A stretch of 24,385 nucleotides of DNA from Bacillota bacterium (GTDB lineage: Bacteria > Bacillota > Bacilli > Paenibacillales > Paenibacillaceae), in the NCBI GenBank assembly GCA_023433615.1, contig JAEZCJ010000063.1:1-24385 (forward strand), given 5' to 3'. Shown piece by piece: positions 1-8,385 of the stretch. The notes beneath the pieces are model-generated. The model searched no databases. It was not told the origin of the DNA and was given only the letters and a program-made list of their open reading frames with translations. The first letter of the stretch is position 1, and each line of letters starts with the position of its first letter. Position numbers and translations under genes: made by a program.

Positions 1-128
1 TCGAAGGCTGCGGCAACTCGCAGAACTGCGTGCGCGCTTGTCCGAAGGGCATCCCGCTGACGACGTCGATCGCGGCGATCAACAAGGATACGACGAAGCA
101 CTTGTTCAAGAAGTGGCTTAGCATGTAA
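1..128 (+). CDS. sdhB: Succinate dehydrogenase iron-sulfur subunit, C-terminal fragment
   Basis: This is the last 41 codons of a gene that begins outside the window. The reading frame starts at base 3 and ends with TAA at 126-128. The translation contains CGNSQNCVRACPKGIPLTTS, the C-terminal cysteine cluster of the SdhB/FrdB family that ligates the 3Fe-4S and 4Fe-4S centres. The tail closely resembles Bacillus SdhB (PKGIPLTTSIAA). The enzyme is complex II, which passes electrons from succinate to menaquinone at the inner face of the membrane. A strong terminator follows 7 bases after the stop, so this is the last gene of its operon, as in the usual sdhCAB order. Identity is secure although only the tail is present. 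Confidence 0.93.
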   Translation, partial: EGCGNSQNCVRACPKGIPLTTSIAAINKDTTKHLFKKWLSM

Positions 129-135
129 GAAGGAG

Positions 136-160
136 GGCCCGGAGAAATCCGGGCCTTTTT
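136..160 (+). terminator. Rho-independent terminator of sdhB
   Basis: A perfect 8-bp stem (GGCCCGGA at 136-143, TCCGGGCC at 148-155) with a GAAA tetraloop is followed directly by TTTTT at 156-160. It lies 7 bases after the sdhB stop. Confidence 0.93.
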
Positions 161-189
161 GCGTTACTAGGGGAATGGAGGCGGTCAGC

Positions 190-415
190 TCCGCGCATGT
201 ATCGCTCTCCGGCCGCAGTTGTCCGCTCTTTGCCTGGATGAGACGATGCGGTGGAAAAGGGCTCCCAAAGGCGGACGTAAACTCCTCCGAGCGATACTTC
301 GCTGCGCTTCCCTCCGTCCACCCCACACCGGCTTAGCCGGGCTTAGGGGAGGCAAAGGCGCGGCGGATTGCATGCACGCCGCGCGGGTGGGGTTGGCTCA
401 ACCTGCGGTTGAGGG
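190..415. other. Hairpin-dense non-coding region
   Basis: I find no convincing gene between 161 and 508; the reading frames here lack ribosome binding sites and are low-complexity. The region holds a series of dyads: GTATCGCTC at 199-207 with GAGCGATAC at 288-296, enclosing GTCCGC/GCGGAC (227-232/271-276); CCGGC-TTA-GCCGG (328-340); GCGCGGCG (358-365) with CGCCGCGC (377-384); and CTCAACC-TGC-GGTTGAG (397-413). None has a T tract, so these are not ordinary terminators. It could be a degenerate palindromic repeat or the leader of the gene at 509. Confidence 0.4.
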
Positions 416-508
416 GGAAGGAACGGGACTCTACGAATGCGCGATACCCATAATGGCGTGGATCTTATACAATGAAGCCAAGATACGATGGAAGGGCGGA
501 GCTGCCGA

Positions 509-1789
509 ATGGCAATCGACTATGGATCAAGCCTGTCTAAGCAGATCGGCTTGCTGCGCAAGCAATATGGGTATACACAAGAACAATTGGCGATTAAGCT
601 TGGCGTAACTTATCAAGCGGTTAGCAAATGGGAGAATGGGCAGTCCTGTCCCGACGTCATGCTTCTCCCCGTAATGGCCGAGACGTTCGGGATCACGCTT
701 GACGAGCTGTTCGGCAGGAGCATGATCGATCTTCAGCAAGGGCTCGTCGCGGAATATCGGCTCGACGGCAATGCTCAGGATAGCAGCGGCAATGAACGGC
801 ACGGGACTGTCTCGGGAGCGGTCTCCGGCGTGGATCGATTCGGCAGGCATGGCGGTGCCATGCATTTTGACGGCATCGACGATTACGTCGTCGTGGATCC
901 GGCGCCTCGGTTGCAGTCGAGCGGCTTTACGCTATCCGTCTGGTGCCGCTATGACGTCCACGCGCAACCGGAAGGCTGGTGCCATGCAATCGTATCGCAA
1001 GACGGCCATCATCAGCGGCGCGTATTCCAACTGAGCACGTACGATTCGAGCATTACGTTTCATCGATTCCTGACCGAGCCCGATCTCTATATCGATTCCC
1101 CGCTTCGTGCAGGCTATTGGTATCACATCGTCGTCGCATACGAGGCCCGACGGTTTCGGCTCTACAAGAACGGCGAGCTAATCAGCGAGATGGAGGGGAA
1201 CTTTGCTATCGCGGATGACGAGCCGCTCTATATCGGTCGCAAGTCAACGGACGAGCCTTACTTCTATTATCGCGGCTTGATCGATGATATTCGGCTGTAC
1301 AACCGAGCGCTTCGCGAAGGCGAGATCATTGCGCTGTTCAGAGAGAACGGCTGGTCTCCGGTACCGGAGCCTGACTTACCGCGTCAAGAAGAGCGAGCGT
1401 TGCCCGTGTTGGATAGCGTGGAGGACGTCCTGATGCCGGTATCGGTTCAGCATATCGATGCTGCGGCAGCGTGGTACGAGGAACATCTAGGATTCAAGCC
1501 GTTAATGGAGCAGGCGGGAGATTTCTACCTGATGACGCTATGCAAGGGGCCGAATCTGCTTTTGCAAGGGATTGAGGGATCGGATTCGTCGGAGGCGAAT
1601 GCGAGCTCGGATGCGGATCGCGAAGCGCGGTTTCATTTCAAGACAAGGCGCGAGCTGGGACCGCTTAAGGAGACGTTGACGGCAGCCGGAGCCTCGGAGA
1701 CGGAGATTCGCGATACGGGGTTCGCCTGGTTCCTGACCTTGCGCGATCCGTTCGGTCAGCGGTGGACAATCATGCGCGAATATCGTTAA
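509..1789 (+). CDS. Xre-type HTH / LamG-like jelly roll / VOC (glyoxalase-fold) fusion protein
   Basis: A 426-residue protein with three recognisable parts. Residues ~9-68 are a cro/C1-type helix-turn-helix (YTQEQLAIKLGVTYQAVSKW, then a DELFG ending typical of Firmicute Xre regulators). Residues ~76-280 are a LamG/concanavalin-like jelly roll (EYRLDGNAQDSSGN, FDGIDDYV, FTLSVWCRYD, YIGRK, GLIDDIRLYNRAL). Residues ~304-426 look like a VOC module (AAAWYEEHLGF, ending DPFGQRWTIMREY). There is no signal peptide or membrane segment, so it is probably cytoplasmic, which is odd for LamG. The start at 509 is preferred over an in-frame ATG at 488 because GAAGGGCGGA at 491-500 is then a well-spaced ribosome binding site. 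It is probably a DNA-binding regulator whose C-terminal modules sense a ligand; the ligand is unknown. It stands alone, with its own terminator. Confidence 0.85.
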   Translation: MAIDYGSSLSKQIGLLRKQYGYTQEQLAIKLGVTYQAVSKWENGQSCPDVMLLPVMAETFGITLDELFGRSMIDLQQGLVAEYRLDGNAQDSSGNERHGTVSGAVSGVDRFGRHGGAMHFDGIDDYVVVDPAPRLQSSGFTLSVWCRYDVHAQPEGWCHAIVSQDGHHQRRVFQLSTYDSSITFHRFLTEPDLYIDSPLRAGYWYHIVVAYEARRFRLYKNGELISEMEGNFAIADDEPLYIGRKSTDEPYFYYRGLIDDIRLYNRALREGEIIALFRENGWSPVPEPDLPRQEERALPVLDSVEDVLMPVSVQHIDAAAAWYEEHLGFKPLMEQAGDFYLMTLCKGPNLLLQGIEGSDSSEANASSDADREARFHFKTRRELGPLKETLTAAGASETEIRDTGFAWFLTLRDPFGQRWTIMREYR

Positions 1790-1796
1790 ATCACGG

Positions 1797-1859
1797 ACGC
1801 GCACTCCTATGGTGAGCGTGCGCGTAGACCGCTTGAGGCAGAAGCCTTGAGCGGTTTTT
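1797..1859 (+). terminator. Tandem hairpins with terminator after the Xre-LamG-VOC gene
   Basis: The first hairpin pairs ACGCGCAC (1797-1804) with GTGCGCGT (1818-1825). The second is a 12-bp stem with two G.U pairs (1828-1839 with 1844-1855), loop AGAA, followed by a T run at 1855-1859. The second hairpin has the form of an intrinsic terminator. Confidence 0.88.
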
Positions 1860-1967
1860 CTAGTTACTGGTTCATCTTGGAATAATTTGCGGATATCTGC
1901 GGAACTTGCCGATTCTCGTGTCGCGAATAGTGAGATTTATACAATGAATTCTATAGTTCTTTGGGTG

Positions 1968-1995
1968 TTGAGGATGCCGCATGACGAAGTAATAT
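1968..1995 (+). promoter_or_regulatory. Candidate sigma-A promoter of the xylanase gene
   Basis: TTGAGG (1968-1973) and TAATAT (1990-1995) are separated by 16 bp. Each matches 4 of 6 consensus positions, so this is a weak call. It places the transcription start just upstream of the cre-like palindrome at 2010. Confidence 0.35.
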
Positions 1996-2009
1996 GGATA
2001 GGAATGGAT

Positions 2010-2023
2010 TGGAAGCGCTTCCC
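2010..2023. promoter_or_regulatory. cre-like / LacI-family operator palindrome
   Basis: TGGAAGCGCTTCCC contains the perfect 12-bp palindrome GGAAGCGCTTCC with a central CG, the form used by CcpA and other LacI-family regulators. It matches 11 of 14 positions of the cre consensus TGWAANCGNTNWCA. It lies 55 bases upstream of a xylanase gene, where catabolite repression or xylan-responsive control is expected. A second palindrome, TCCCTAGGGA, overlaps it at 2020-2029. Confidence 0.55.
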
Positions 2024-2078
2024 TAGGGAGGGCTGCGATCTATCGCATCGAATCAGACAAATGGAGGGATGAGTAAGA

Positions 2079-5000
2079 ATGCGGGGGAAATATCAGGTAT
2101 TCGTGTCCTTACTGCTGGCGATCGCAATGTTGATCCCGCAGGTATGGATCGCTCCGGCGGCTAGCGCTGCCGTCGGAGATATTGTCATGTCCGGCAATTT
2201 CGACTCGGGAACGGACGGTTGGTTCAAGCGAGGCACGGAGACCGTCACGCAGTCGACTAACACCGCGCAGAGCGGGACAGGCAGTCTGAAGACTGAAGGC
2301 AGGACAGAAACATGGAATGGACCGGGACTGGATCTCAATAGTTTGATCCCGGGGGCTACATACGAATTCTCGATCTACGGCAAACTGCTGGAGGGTACAT
2401 CGGGGTCCGCGACACTCATCCTGTCCATCAATCAAGAGGGCTTGCCCGATGACGGCGGCCGATATCTCAATCTGAAGTACGAGCAGGTGTCCGCCGATAG
2501 CTGGACGGAGCTGAAAGCCAGCCATACGCTGAACACGAGCGCCACGAGCTACCAGCTGTACGTGCAATCAGACAACGCAACGGTGTCTTATAACCTCGAT
2601 ACGTTCTCCGCGAAGCTGACGGCGCTTCCGGACGGCTATGAGGAAGGGGGCAGCACGGTATTCACGTATGACTTCGAAGACGGCCTGCAAGGCTGGACGC
2701 CGAGAGGATCAGCCCAGGTGGCGACCGTAACGGACGAAGTATACGGCGGAGCGCAATCGCTCCATGCATTCGGCCGCACGGCTGCGTGGCACGGAGCGGA
2801 GCTAACCAACGCCGAGCTTGAATCAGGCGCTACGTACAAGGTAACGGCGCGCGCGAAGCTGAAGTCCGGCCAGTCCGTGACGACCGCGAATATTAAGATG
2901 TCGGAGAATGACGATAACGCGTTCCCGCAGATCATCGGCGAGACGCCTGTGAACGATACGGAATGGACGCTGCTGCAAGGCACGTATACTGCGACGGTTA
3001 CGAAGATCTATTTTGAAGCGCCGAATGATGCTGCGGTCAGCTTCCTGATCGATGACGTCCGCATCGAGATGATATCCCCTGCGCCGGACGATCCGGGCAC
3101 CGGACATGTGTTCAACTTTGACGACGGCACGACTCAGAAATGGTCCGCACGCGGCGCAGGCACCGTAACGGTGACAAGCGATCATGCCCGTTCGGCGCCG
3201 AACGGCTTGCAGCACAGCGGCAGGACCGACTCATGGAATGGCCCGAGCCTGAATGTGCTGAACATCATGGAGGCGGGCAGGACGTATAACGTCAGCGGGT
3301 ACGTCATGCTGCCGGGCAAGACGGGCGATGCCAGCGAGGTCAAGCTGTCCGTTGAACGTAAGGGTATCGGTGAGGATGCGCAGACAGGCTGGGATACGAT
3401 CAATAGCGCTCAGATCGGCGACAGCGGCTGGGTGCAATTGTCCGGCACGTACCAAGTCGCATCGGAGATGGCGGTTCTTACGCTGTACGTGGAGAGCTCG
3501 GATGTCGCTGACGTGATCGTCATCGATGACATTAAGATCGAAGAAGCGCTTGATCAATCCGGCATCACGGCCGATTATGAGGACGGCACTACGCAGGGCT
3601 TCACGCGCAGGAACGGCGCCGGCGGCATCGAGGCCACGACCGCCGACAGCCATGGCGGACAATACAGCCTGCTGACGACGGCTGAATCGCAATATGACGG
3701 GCCGATCCTGAATGTAATGGGCAAGATGCACCGGAATCACGAATACCGCTTGTCCGGCTGGGTGAAGATGGCGCCTGGGCAAGAGCCGACGCGGCTGAGA
3801 ATCAGCGTGCAATCCGGCGATAATGCCTATGCCAACGTATCCGCGAACGCCACGGTAACGGATGCGGAATGGGTTCAGCTGTCGGGCAATTTTACGCTCA
3901 GGACCGTGCCGACCGTTTTGCGGGCCTACGTGGAGACGGCTGACGACAACGGCGGTCCGAGATCGTTCTACCTGGACGATTTTACGCTTGCGTATGTTGG
4001 ACCGGTAGCGGGACCGCTCCCGATCCAGACCGAGCTGGATAATCTCAAAGATCTGTATGCCGACTACTTCAAGCTCGGCGCTGCCGCAGAACCGGATAAA
4101 TTCACGGGTACGGCGAACCAGCTCTTGCTGAAGCACTATAATTCGGTCGTCGCCGAGAATTCCATGAAACCGGCCTCGATCGCGCCGAATCCGACGGACC
4201 GCATCTACACAGCGGCAGACCAGGTCGCGGACTATGCGAGGAATAACGGCATGGATCTGCGCTTCCACACGCTGTTGTGGCACAGCCAAGGGGCGGACTG
4301 GATGCTCAAGGACGGGGATACGTTCCTGACGCGCACGCCGGAGAACGAAGCGCTCATTCTGAGCCGGCTCACGGCCTACATCGAGGAAGTCGTTCCGCAA
4401 TATGCGGATATCGTGACCTCGTACGATGTCGTCAATGAGGTAATCGACGAGGGCAGGCCTGACGGCATGCGGGATAGCATGTGGTATCGATTGACCGGAG
4501 ATCGATTCATTCGCACCGCATTCACGGAGACGCGAAGAGTGCTGGATGAGCTGTATGCCGCAGATCCCGTTGAGTATGCAGCGGCAGGCGTTGCGAAGCT
4601 GTACATCAACGACTACAGCACGCATGTTCCGAAGAAGCGAGATTTCCTGTTCGATCTGGTGACAAGGCTGAAGGCGGACGGCGTCCCGATTGAGGGAGTT
4701 GGCCATCAGACGCATATTAACATCACCGGACCTTCGATTCAGCAAATTTCCGATTCCATCCGCAAATTCGCGGAAGCGGGCTTCGATACGCAGATTACCG
4801 AGCTAGACATCTCGGTGTATTCGAACCCAGGCACGGTATACGATACGGTCCCTGAAGACATTCAGGTGAAGCTGGGCTATCGATACAAGGAACTGTTCAA
4901 GGAGCTTGTCAAACTCGATGAGATGGGCAAGACAGCGGGCAATCCCGAAGGCTGGATCAGCAATGTCACGCTGTGGGGAATTGCGGACGATCACACTTGG

Positions 5001-7355
5001 CTGCATAACTTCAACAACATTACGCGCCAAGATGCTCCGCTCCCGTTCGACAAGCGGCATCAGGCCAAATTGGCATACTGGGGAATGGTTGAAGCGGTGA
5101 AAGAGATCGTGCCATCCAAGCTCCCGCTCTTGACGAAGATAGGCAATACCGCGCAGGGAACGCCTGTCGTGGACGGCAAGATCGACGATGTGTGGAATAG
5201 AGTGGTTGCCTTGCAGACGGAGTCTTCCGAAACGTTCGGCGCTGGCTTCAAAACCCTATGGGATACGGATCATCTGTATGTTCTTGCGGATGTCCGGGAC
5301 AGCGTGAAGACGGCAGAAGACAAGCTTGAGCTCTTCATTAAGAACGGCGGCAGCTTCACGAAGCATGAGATTCCGAGAAGCGCGGCACAAGGCGTGACCG
5401 AGAAGGCGGGCGGCTATCTCGTGGAGGCGGCCATTCCGCTTAGCGGCAACACGCTGGGCAAGCAGGTGAGCTTCGACCTCCGCGTCACGACGGGCGGCGC
5501 GCAGGACGGATCGGAACACGGCCAGAACGGCGCGATCCTATCGTGGAGCGACCCGCGCAATATGCAGCATCAGGATACGGCCGGCTACGGCGCGCTGACG
5601 CTCGTCGCGGCGCCGAAGTACGCGACGGCGCGCATGGGCACGCCGACGATCGACGGCGTGGCCGACGCGATATGGAACAGCGCGAGCGAGCAATCGACTG
5701 GCGTATGGGTAGAAGGGACGAGCGGGGCTACCGCCAAATTCAAGACGCTGTGGGATGCAGACAACCTGTACATCTACGCTGTCGTGAACGATACCGTGCT
5801 AAGCGATGCGAGCGACAACGCTTGGGAAGAAGATTCGATCGAAATTTTCGTCGATCAGAACAACGGGAAGACAGACTCTTATGAGGATGACGACGGCCAA
5901 TACCGCATTAACTTCAACAACGTGAAGACAGTCGGCGGTCACGCCAATGAAGACAATTATTCTTCGGCTGTGACGATCGTGGACGGCTTCGGTTATGTCG
6001 TTGAAGCGGCGATCAAGCTCGATACGATTACGCCGGCTGCAGGAACCGTAATCGGTTTCGACATTCAAGTCAATAACGATGAGGACGGGAACGGCAGCAG
6101 GGACAGCGTCGCGAATTGGGCGGATCCTTCGGGTCAGTCTTATCAGAACACTTCGATGTTCGGCGTGATTGAATTTGCGAATCAGCCGACTCCGTCGACG
6201 ACGCCTAGCATTCCGAAGCAGCCGGAACAAGCGCCAGGCACGCCGGTGCAGAAGAAGCTGGCAGAGGCTGAACTGCAGGAACTGCTGGCTAAGGCCAGCG
6301 TGAACGAAAATGGCAAGAAGGAAATCGTCATCGATATGGCTTCGGGTACTGCCGGAAGCGGCTACGAAGCGGTACTTCCGCCTGCCGCATTGGATAGCAG
6401 CGAGTCTTATGTCATTGTCGTCACAACGGATGCGGGGACGGTTCGCCTTCCAAGCAACATGCTGACGGGCGTGGATGCGCCGGCCGGCAGCGTATCCTTG
6501 CGAATCGGAGCGGCAAGCTTGGACAATGTGAGCGAGTCGGTTCGCCTGCGGATCGGCAGCAGGCCGGTCGTTGACCTGCAGCTGCTCGTGGAAGATCAAG
6601 CGATTGCCTGGCGTAACCCGAATGCTCCGGTAACGGTCGCGCTTCCATACCAGCCGACCGCAGATGAATTGCAGAATCCTGACAGCATCGTCATCTGGTA
6701 TTTGGATAACGAAGGCAACGCGACCGCGGTGCCGAACGGCCGTTACGATGCGAAGACTGGCACCGTCGTGTTCTCGACGACGCATTTCAGCACGTATGCC
6801 GTAGCAGTGGTGGAGAAGACGTTCGACGATATTAGCGCGCTCAGTTGGGCTAAGGCTGCGATCGAGGCGATGGCTGCACGCGACGTCGTCCAAGGTATTT
6901 CCGAGACCGCGTTCAATCCCGGTGCAGACATCAAGCGCGCAGACTTCTTGCTGCTGCTGGTTCGTGCCTTAGGACTGCAGAGCGAAGGAGGCTCGGCATT
7001 CACCGATGTAGCGGCAACTGCCTACTACTATGATGCGGTTCGTATTGCGAAGGGTCTTGGCATCGCCAAAGGGATTGGAGACGGCAGCTTCAATCCGTTG
7101 TCGCCGATCACGCGTCAAGAGATGATGGTGCTCACGACGCGGGCGCTAGCAGCTGCCGGGCAGTCGGTCGAAGCCTCCGGCTCACTCAGCGGTTTCGCCG
7201 ATGCATCCGACGTTGCGGATTATGCCGCAGACAGCGTGGCTAAGCTGGCCGCTGCGGGAATCTTGAAAGGGATGGACGGCCATATCGAGCCAGACGGACT
7301 GGTGACGCGTGCGCAAGCCGCTGTCATCCTCTACCGCGCAATGGGCTTCGAATAA
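2079..7355 (+). CDS. S-layer-anchored multimodular endo-1,4-beta-xylanase (GH10)
   Basis: A 1758-residue secreted enzyme that cuts xylan at the cell surface. The signal peptide is residues 1-31 (AAASA-type cleavage region). Four CBM4/CBM22-type modules follow at ~36-180, ~194-332, ~344-487 and ~495-641, each beginning with a (F/Y)(D/E)DG..W/F-like strand. The GH10 catalytic domain is ~649-1010: the acid/base Glu is E787 in DVVNE, the nucleophile is E908 in ITELDIS, and HTLLWHSQ is present. Two CBM9-type modules lie at ~1028-1178 and ~1186-1368 (TPVVDGKIDDVW and TPTIDGVADAIW). A proline-rich linker and a beta-rich domain (~1390-1580) come next, then three SLH repeats (~1580-1758). The design resembles XynA1 of xylan-using Paenibacillus, which as I recall has fewer CBMs. 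The start is set by GGAGGG at 2063-2068. It is monocistronic, probably under carbon control through the palindrome at 2010. Confidence 0.96.
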   Translation: MRGKYQVFVSLLLAIAMLIPQVWIAPAASAAVGDIVMSGNFDSGTDGWFKRGTETVTQSTNTAQSGTGSLKTEGRTETWNGPGLDLNSLIPGATYEFSIYGKLLEGTSGSATLILSINQEGLPDDGGRYLNLKYEQVSADSWTELKASHTLNTSATSYQLYVQSDNATVSYNLDTFSAKLTALPDGYEEGGSTVFTYDFEDGLQGWTPRGSAQVATVTDEVYGGAQSLHAFGRTAAWHGAELTNAELESGATYKVTARAKLKSGQSVTTANIKMSENDDNAFPQIIGETPVNDTEWTLLQGTYTATVTKIYFEAPNDAAVSFLIDDVRIEMISPAPDDPGTGHVFNFDDGTTQKWSARGAGTVTVTSDHARSAPNGLQHSGRTDSWNGPSLNVLNIMEAGRTYNVSGYVMLPGKTGDASEVKLSVERKGIGEDAQTGWDTINSAQIGDSGWVQLSGTYQVASEMAVLTLYVESSDVADVIVIDDIKIEEALDQSGITADYEDGTTQGFTRRNGAGGIEATTADSHGGQYSLLTTAESQYDGPILNVMGKMHRNHEYRLSGWVKMAPGQEPTRLRISVQSGDNAYANVSANATVTDAEWVQLSGNFTLRTVPTVLRAYVETADDNGGPRSFYLDDFTLAYVGPVAGPLPIQTELDNLKDLYADYFKLGAAAEPDKFTGTANQLLLKHYNSVVAENSMKPASIAPNPTDRIYTAADQVADYARNNGMDLRFHTLLWHSQGADWMLKDGDTFLTRTPENEALILSRLTAYIEEVVPQYADIVTSYDVVNEVIDEGRPDGMRDSMWYRLTGDRFIRTAFTETRRVLDELYAADPVEYAAAGVAKLYINDYSTHVPKKRDFLFDLVTRLKADGVPIEGVGHQTHINITGPSIQQISDSIRKFAEAGFDTQITELDISVYSNPGTVYDTVPEDIQVKLGYRYKELFKELVKLDEMGKTAGNPEGWISNVTLWGIADDHTWLHNFNNITRQDAPLPFDKRHQAKLAYWGMVEAVKEIVPSKLPLLTKIGNTAQGTPVVDGKIDDVWNRVVALQTESSETFGAGFKTLWDTDHLYVLADVRDSVKTAEDKLELFIKNGGSFTKHEIPRSAAQGVTEKAGGYLVEAAIPLSGNTLGKQVSFDLRVTTGGAQDGSEHGQNGAILSWSDPRNMQHQDTAGYGALTLVAAPKYATARMGTPTIDGVADAIWNSASEQSTGVWVEGTSGATAKFKTLWDADNLYIYAVVNDTVLSDASDNAWEEDSIEIFVDQNNGKTDSYEDDDGQYRINFNNVKTVGGHANEDNYSSAVTIVDGFGYVVEAAIKLDTITPAAGTVIGFDIQVNNDEDGNGSRDSVANWADPSGQSYQNTSMFGVIEFANQPTPSTTPSIPKQPEQAPGTPVQKKLAEAELQELLAKASVNENGKKEIVIDMASGTAGSGYEAVLPPAALDSSESYVIVVTTDAGTVRLPSNMLTGVDAPAGSVSLRIGAASLDNVSESVRLRIGSRPVVDLQLLVEDQAIAWRNPNAPVTVALPYQPTADELQNPDSIVIWYLDNEGNATAVPNGRYDAKTGTVVFSTTHFSTYAVAVVEKTFDDISALSWAKAAIEAMAARDVVQGISETAFNPGADIKRADFLLLLVRALGLQSEGGSAFTDVAATAYYYDAVRIAKGLGIAKGIGDGSFNPLSPITRQEMMVLTTRALAAAGQSVEASGSLSGFADASDVADYAADSVAKLAAAGILKGMDGHIEPDGLVTRAQAAVILYRAMGFE

Positions 7356-7373
7356 CCGCCGATGAAGCACGAA

Positions 7374-7420
7374 CAACAACGAAGAGCGTCTCCCCGACGG
7401 GGAGACGCTCTTCGTTGTTG
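7374..7420. terminator. 22-bp perfect hairpin between converging genes
   Basis: Bases 7374-7395 pair perfectly with 7399-7420 around a 3-base loop. It lies 18 bases after the xylanase stop and downstream of the leftward HxlR gene. No clean T tract follows on the plus strand; on the minus strand a T/G-rich stretch follows. It probably serves as a shared, bidirectional terminator. Confidence 0.75.
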
Positions 7421-7475
7421 CTGCACTTCGCGCGAGCAGGGCCGATCGAGCTCATGCTCATGCCGCTCGATGCTG

Positions 7476-7784
7476 CTACATCCATTCCTCGCCCCATTGC
7501 TGGATGGAGAGAATGACGGGCTCGAGGCCGCGGCCCTTGTCCGTTAATTCGTATTCGATGCGAACAGGCATCTCCGGGTAGACGTTGCGCTTGACGACCT
7601 CAAGATGCTCGAGCTCCTTCATGCGGTCGGTCAGCATCTTGTCGCTCATCTCCGGGATCTGCTCCTTGATTTCCTTGAACCGCTTCGGACCGCCAAGCAA
7701 TACGCGGATAATGAGTCCCGTCCACTTCTTGCCGAGCAGCTCAGCGGCAGATTCGTATTTCGGACACATCTTCGAATAATCCAC
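7476..7784 (-). CDS. HxlR-family winged-helix regulator, YodB/CatR-like
   Basis: A 102-residue regulator. MCPKYESA, LGKKWTGLIIRVLL, GPKRFKEI, IPEMSDKMLTDRMKELE and YELTDKGRGL are the hallmark segments of HxlR/DUF24 proteins, and the sequence follows B. subtilis YodB and CatR along most of its length. Cys7 matches the N-terminal cysteine (Cys6 in YodB) that senses quinones, diamide and other electrophiles. The C-terminal cysteines of YodB are absent here (it ends EEWM), so it would be a one-Cys sensor like CatR. The start is a GTG at 7784 with an upstream GGGGTGAAG. It faces away from doxX and probably represses it through the dyads at 7869-7892. Confidence 0.9.
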   Translation of the reverse strand: MDYSKMCPKYESAAELLGKKWTGLIIRVLLGGPKRFKEIKEQIPEMSDKMLTDRMKELEHLEVVKRNVYPEMPVRIEYELTDKGRGLEPVILSIQQWGEEWM

Positions 7785-7868
7785 CGGTCTTCACCCCACT
7801 TTCTATTAGTGTATCATGACCGCACACAAAAGGTAAGAGATATCGAAAAATACTCAACAACTTAATTA

Positions 7869-7892
7869 AAGTAATTTACTTGACTTTAGTAA
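7869..7892. promoter_or_regulatory. Candidate HxlR operator: overlapping AGTAA/TTACT dyads
   Basis: AAGTAA-T-TTACTT (7869-7881) is a perfect 13-bp palindrome. Its right arm is reused in TTACT-N7-AGTAA (7876-7892). These cover the -35 box of the doxX promoter. The position and dyad form fit repression by the divergent HxlR protein; the assignment is an inference. Confidence 0.6.
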
Positions 7893-7908
7893 GTTATTAT
7901 CATATGAT
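7880..7908 (+). promoter_or_regulatory. Sigma-A promoter of doxX
   Basis: TTGACT (7880-7885), a 17-bp spacer and TATGAT (7903-7908) match the consensus well. The start codon is 47 bases downstream. Confidence 0.8.
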
Positions 7909-7954
7909 TGCATCAAGCGAAACGCTCATATAGGATACAGGGGAGAGATCGGAA

Positions 7955-8356
7955 ATGGAAGACTGGGGCATTCTAATTATACGGGTGATTATCGGGCTGT
8001 TGTTCATCGGACACGGCGCGCAGAAGCTATTCGGCTGGTTCGGCGGTTACGGCTTGAAAGGGACGGGCGGCTGGCTGGAATCGATCGGGATGAAACCGGG
8101 CATTGCGATGGCGCTGGCGGCGGGGCTGTCCGAAGTCGCAGGCGGTCTGATGTTCGCGCTCGGATTGTGGATGCCGATCGCGGCGCTGCTGATAGCGGCG
8201 ACGATGCTGGTCTCGATCGTGAAGGTGCATGGAACGAACGGTCTGTGGGTGACGCAGAACGGGTATGAATACAACCTGGTCCTGATCGCGATCGCGGTCG
8301 GCGGCGCGCTCATCGGCGCTGGCGAATACTCGCTGGATGCAGTCTGGTTCGAATAA
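7955..8356 (+). CDS. DoxX-family membrane protein
   Basis: A 133-residue, four-helix membrane protein of the DoxX family. RVIIGLLFIGHGAQKLFGWF at the N-terminus is the family signature, followed by helices at about 50-70, 74-90 and 103-122. DoxX homologues are linked to quinone and thiol stress; in B. subtilis the DoxX protein CatD is controlled by the HxlR regulators YodB and CatR. Here the gene is likewise divergent from an HxlR gene. The ribosome binding site is AGGGGAGAG at 7939-7947. The next gene starts 29 bases after the stop, so the two form an operon. The molecular activity of DoxX in Firmicutes is not settled. Confidence 0.9.
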   Translation: MEDWGILIIRVIIGLLFIGHGAQKLFGWFGGYGLKGTGGWLESIGMKPGIAMALAAGLSEVAGGLMFALGLWMPIAALLIAATMLVSIVKVHGTNGLWVTQNGYEYNLVLIAIAVGGALIGAGEYSLDAVWFE

Positions 8357-8385
8357 GCGCAAGTATGGCAGGAGGAGGAGACGCG

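Noticed and set aside
219..608. 129-codon frame overlapping the hairpin-rich region and the Xre gene
   Set aside because: No ribosome binding site, a low-complexity product, and it overlaps the real gene in another frame.
1938..1945. TTATACAAT box as the xylanase -10, also seen at 465-473
   Set aside because: No acceptable -35 box lies at 16-18 bp in either place, so the pair at 1968-1995 was listed instead.
3231..4745. 504-codon open frame antisense to the xylanase
   Set aside because: It lies opposite a well-recognised gene, lacks a ribosome binding site and is arginine-rich with no domain sense. Long antisense frames are common in GC-rich coding DNA.
5799..6893. 364-codon frame antisense to the xylanase C-terminal half
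   Set aside because: No start signal and no domain; it lies opposite CBM9, linker and SLH coding sequence.
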